Part shown: positions 61,804-64,000 of the stretch, piece by piece
How the letters are laid out: each line of letters opens with the position of its first letter
Position numbering within the stretch: the stretch's first letter is position 1
Source: Streptomyces sp. NBC_00659
Lineage (GTDB): Bacteria; Actinomycetota; Actinomycetes; Streptomycetales; Streptomycetaceae
Length of the DNA: 64,000 nt
Assembly: GCF_036226925.1 (NCBI RefSeq)
Contig: NZ_CP109031.1
Span: 3,720,001-3,784,000 of the forward strand
Reading direction: 5' to 3'
Notes under the pieces: generated by a model
The model's input: only the letters and a program-made list of their open reading frames with translations
Told to the model about the DNA's origin: nothing
The model's database searches: none
Translations under genes and position numbers: made by a program

Positions 61804-62853
61804 ATGCCCAACGCCCGTGCCACCCGCCTCTCCCGTCGCGGCGTCCTCGCCGCCGGCGGCGCCCTCGGCCTCGGCGCCGTCCTCGCCGCCTGTGGCGACG
61901 ACGACGCTTCGAAAAACGGTGGCTCGGAGTCGACGAAGGCCGCCGCGAAGTCCGGCCCGTGGACGTTCAAGGACGACCGCGGCACGACCGTGAAGCTGGA
62001 CAAGACCCCGGCGAACATCGTCGCCTTCACCGGTGTCGCCGCCGCCCTGTTCGACTACGGCGTCGAGGTCAAGGGCGTCTTCGGCCCGACCACGACCAAG
62101 GACGGCAAGGCCGATGTCCAGGCCGGCGACATGGACGTCAGTAAGCTGACGGTCCTCGGCAACGAGTGGGGCCAGTTCAACATCGAGAAGTACGCGGGTC
62201 TCGCCCCCGACGTGCTGATCTCCACGATGTTCGACACCGCGGGCACCCTCTGGTACGTCCCCGAGGAGTCCAAGGACAAGATCCTCAAGCTCGCGCCGAG
62301 CGTCGGCATCTCCGTCTACGACCGTCAGATGCCGCAGTCCCTGGAGCGGATGTACGCGCTGGCCGAGTCCCTCGGCGCCGACGTGAAGTCCGCGAAGACC
62401 GTCGAGGCGAAGAAGAAGTTCGAGGCCGCCGCCGAGCGGCTGCGCAAGGCCGCCAAGGCGCGCCCGGAGATCAAGGTGCTGGCCGGCTCCGCGAGCCAGG
62501 ACATCTTCTACGTCTCCGGCTCCAACCTCTCCATCGACCTGGAGTACTTCAAGGCGCTCGGCGTGAACATCGTCGAGCCCTCCGCCAAGGCCCTGAAGGC
62601 CAGTGGCGGCTGGTTCGAGAACCTGAGCTGGGAGAACGTCGACAAGTACCCGGCCGACATCATCATCATGGACGACCGCAGCGCGACCATCCAGCCGGCC
62701 GACATCACCGAGGCCACCTGGAAGAAGCTGCCCGCCGTCAAGGCCGGCCAGGTCATCGCCCGCACGCCCGAGGCGATCCTGTCGTACGACAAGTGCACCC
62801 CGATCATCGAGCGCCTCGCCGAAGCCATCGAGAACGCCAAGAAGGTCGCCTGA
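61804..62853 (+). CDS. desE: Ferrioxamine-binding lipoprotein
   Basis: A 349-residue iron-siderophore-binding lipoprotein on the outer face of the membrane, delivering ferrioxamine to an ABC importer. The N-terminus has a Tat-like twin arginine (RLSRRGVLAAGG) and the lipobox LAAC before an acidic stretch. The periplasmic-binding fold shows IVAFTGVAAALFDYGVEVKG and APDVLISTMF. Start ATG 61804 is chosen because it gives a normal signal length; a GTG at 61783 is in frame. An iron box precedes it and desF follows after 42 bp. Confidence 0.9.
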   Translation: MPNARATRLSRRGVLAAGGALGLGAVLAACGDDDASKNGGSESTKAAAKSGPWTFKDDRGTTVKLDKTPANIVAFTGVAAALFDYGVEVKGVFGPTTTKDGKADVQAGDMDVSKLTVLGNEWGQFNIEKYAGLAPDVLISTMFDTAGTLWYVPEESKDKILKLAPSVGISVYDRQMPQSLERMYALAESLGADVKSAKTVEAKKKFEAAAERLRKAAKARPEIKVLAGSASQDIFYVSGSNLSIDLEYFKALGVNIVEPSAKALKASGGWFENLSWENVDKYPADIIIMDDRSATIQPADITEATWKKLPAVKAGQVIARTPEAILSYDKCTPIIERLAEAIENAKKVA

Positions 62854-62895
62854 CACCCTCCGCGGTGACCACCTGACGATCACTCAGGAGTGCAC

Positions 62896-63753
62896 ATGAC
62901 GACGGCCGTAGCCGCCCCGTTCCGTTTCTTCACCCTCCGGGTCGTACGGACGAGGCGGCTCGGCCCGTCTCTGCTCCGGGTGACCTTCGGCGGACCCGAC
63001 CTGGTGGACTTCCACTCCGACGGGCGGGACCAGTCCCTGTCGCTGTTCCTCCCGCACCCCGGCCAGAGCGAGCCGGCCGTGCCGATCGAACTCGGCGACG
63101 GCTGGTGGCAGGGCTGGCGCGAACTGCCCGACGACGTACGGGCGGTGATGCGCTCGTACACCCTGCGCGAACTGCGCCGCGATCCCGACGAGATCGACAT
63201 CGACTTCGCGCTGCACGGCCTGGAGCCGGGTGCGGCCGTCCCCGCCGGGCCCGCCGCGCGCTGGGCGTCCGGCGCGCGGGCCGGTGACCGTGTCGTGCTG
63301 CTCGGGCCCGCCATGGCGGACAACCGGGCCATCCGCTTCAGGCCGCCCGCGGACACCGACCTGGTGGTCCTGTGGGGCGACGAGACGGCCCTTCCCGCCG
63401 CCTCGGCCATCCTCGAATCGCTGCCGGCGGGGCTGCGTGTCCGCGCCTGGCTGGAGGTCCACCACGCCGCCGACATCCAGGATCTGGTGACCTCGGCCGA
63501 CGCCGAGATCACCTGGCTCGTACGGGACGAACTCACCGCCGGGAGTCACCCGTCGGCTCTCGACACGCTGCGGAACGACCGACTCCCGTCGGCCCGGGCC
63601 CCGTACGCCTGGATCGCGGGTGAGTCCGGCCGCGTGAAGGAGCTGCGCCGCCATCTCGTGGGCGAGCGCGGCATCGACCGCAGGCGGGTCACCTTCGTGG
63701 GCTACTGGCGGCAGGGCCTGAGCGAGGAACAACTGCGGGAGCAGGGCGAGTAG
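62896..63753 (+). CDS. desF: Siderophore-interacting ferric reductase-like flavoprotein
   Basis: A 285-residue cytoplasmic FAD protein that probably reduces ferrioxamine iron to release it. Seen: the FAD motif RSYTLRELR, DFALHGLEPGAA, WGDETALPAASAILE and AGESGRVKELRRHLV with the end GYWRQGLSEEQL, all typical of the siderophore-interacting family. The ATG at 62896 has CAGGAG six bases upstream. It is co-transcribed with desE. Confidence 0.92.
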   Translation: MTTAVAAPFRFFTLRVVRTRRLGPSLLRVTFGGPDLVDFHSDGRDQSLSLFLPHPGQSEPAVPIELGDGWWQGWRELPDDVRAVMRSYTLRELRRDPDEIDIDFALHGLEPGAAVPAGPAARWASGARAGDRVVLLGPAMADNRAIRFRPPADTDLVVLWGDETALPAASAILESLPAGLRVRAWLEVHHAADIQDLVTSADAEITWLVRDELTAGSHPSALDTLRNDRLPSARAPYAWIAGESGRVKELRRHLVGERGIDRRRVTFVGYWRQGLSEEQLREQGE

Positions 63754-63840
63754 TTCGCGGGCACCCGCAGGCGCCTCCCGGCAGTCCGGACCGAGGCGTG
63801 CGTCACGAAAGACCAGGTGGGGCGGGGTCGCACGGTTAAC

Positions 63841-63859
63841 TTAGGTTAGGCTAACCTTA
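63841..63859. promoter_or_regulatory. Iron box upstream of desA
   Basis: TTAGGTTAGGCTAACCTTA is almost identical to the Streptomyces iron-box consensus, with a perfect AGGTTAG-G-CTAACCT core. It lies 69 bp before the desA start and should make desferrioxamine synthesis iron-repressed. Confidence 0.92.
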
Positions 63860-63927
63860 GTTGAACGTCGCGACTCCGCCCTTTCTCCTGTCCCGCTCGG
63901 ACTCTCCCCCGCACGGAGGACCCCCAC

Positions 63928-64000
63928 ATGCGCTCGCACCTGCTCAATGACACCACCGCGGACCGGTACCGCCGTTCCGTGACCGAAGGGGTCGAGCGGG
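63928..64000 (+). CDS. desA: Lysine decarboxylase of desferrioxamine biosynthesis, N-terminal part
   Basis: Only 24 codons are in the window: MRSHLLNDTTADRYRRSVTE and a few more. This matches the beginning of the PLP-dependent DesA family, which makes cadaverine from lysine in the first step of desferrioxamine synthesis. CGGAGGA lies nine bases upstream of the ATG at 63928, and an iron box precedes it. The assignment relies on the short N-terminus plus the adjacent desE-desF pair and iron boxes. Confidence 0.85.
   Translation, partial: MRSHLLNDTTADRYRRSVTEGVER

Overview
The window is high-GC DNA with strong GC bias at third codon positions, GTG/ATG starts behind AGGAGG-type ribosome sites and many Tat-type secreted proteins. 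The gene content (citA, leucine/fatty-acid catabolism, desferrioxamine genes desE-desF-desA with DmdR/IdeR-type iron boxes) points to a Streptomyces chromosome. This rests on gene recognition and composition, not on a database search.

Layout. 1-7.3 kb is housekeeping: the tail of a metal-exporting P-type ATPase, an unassigned transcription unit ending in a strong terminator, citrate synthase, a RecD-like helicase and an alpha/beta hydrolase. 7.4-12 kb is a sugar-type catabolic operon (TIM-barrel isomerase, DUF993 protein, Gfo/Idh/MocA dehydrogenase) facing a LacI regulator across two palindromes. 12-20.5 kb holds repeats, a large inverted repeat, a MarR-GNAT fusion, an MHYT membrane sensor, a hydrolase fragment, and a minus-strand group (EamA exporter, EPSP-synthase paralogue, second Gfo/Idh/MocA protein) with a divergent LysR gene. 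20.6-30 kb encodes secreted hydrolases, two small secreted proteins, a fused double ABC exporter and a penicillin-recognising serine hydrolase.

30-42.5 kb is the accessory heart of the window. It has a secreted trypsin-fold pseudoprotease with FG-GAP repeats, a small exported protein and a frameshifted paralogue, a 1127-residue ALF-repeat exported protein, a secreted protein with two apparent nuclease domains, an adjacent cytoplasmic DUF1963-like protein, a decayed second copy of the toxin-tail/immunity-head junction, and a ribbon-helix-helix/PIN toxin-antitoxin pair. I read this as a polymorphic-toxin (contact or secreted competition) locus with signs of cassette turnover.

42.6-52.8 kb returns to core-like genes: a GT39 glycosyltransferase, a secreted endonuclease I, a TPP enzyme with a ureohydrolase, a PucR-type regulator and a phosphatase-like protein. 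A cation-diffusion-facilitator pseudogene here is interrupted by a 273-bp element resembling an internally deleted IS200/IS605 (TnpB-type) transposon. 52.8-61.4 kb is acyl-CoA metabolism: thioesterase, acyl-CoA dehydrogenase and TetR regulator, divergent from a leucine-degradation operon (biotin-dependent carboxylase subunits, HMG-CoA lyase, acyl-CoA dehydrogenase). 61.7 kb to the end is desferrioxamine uptake and biosynthesis under two iron boxes.
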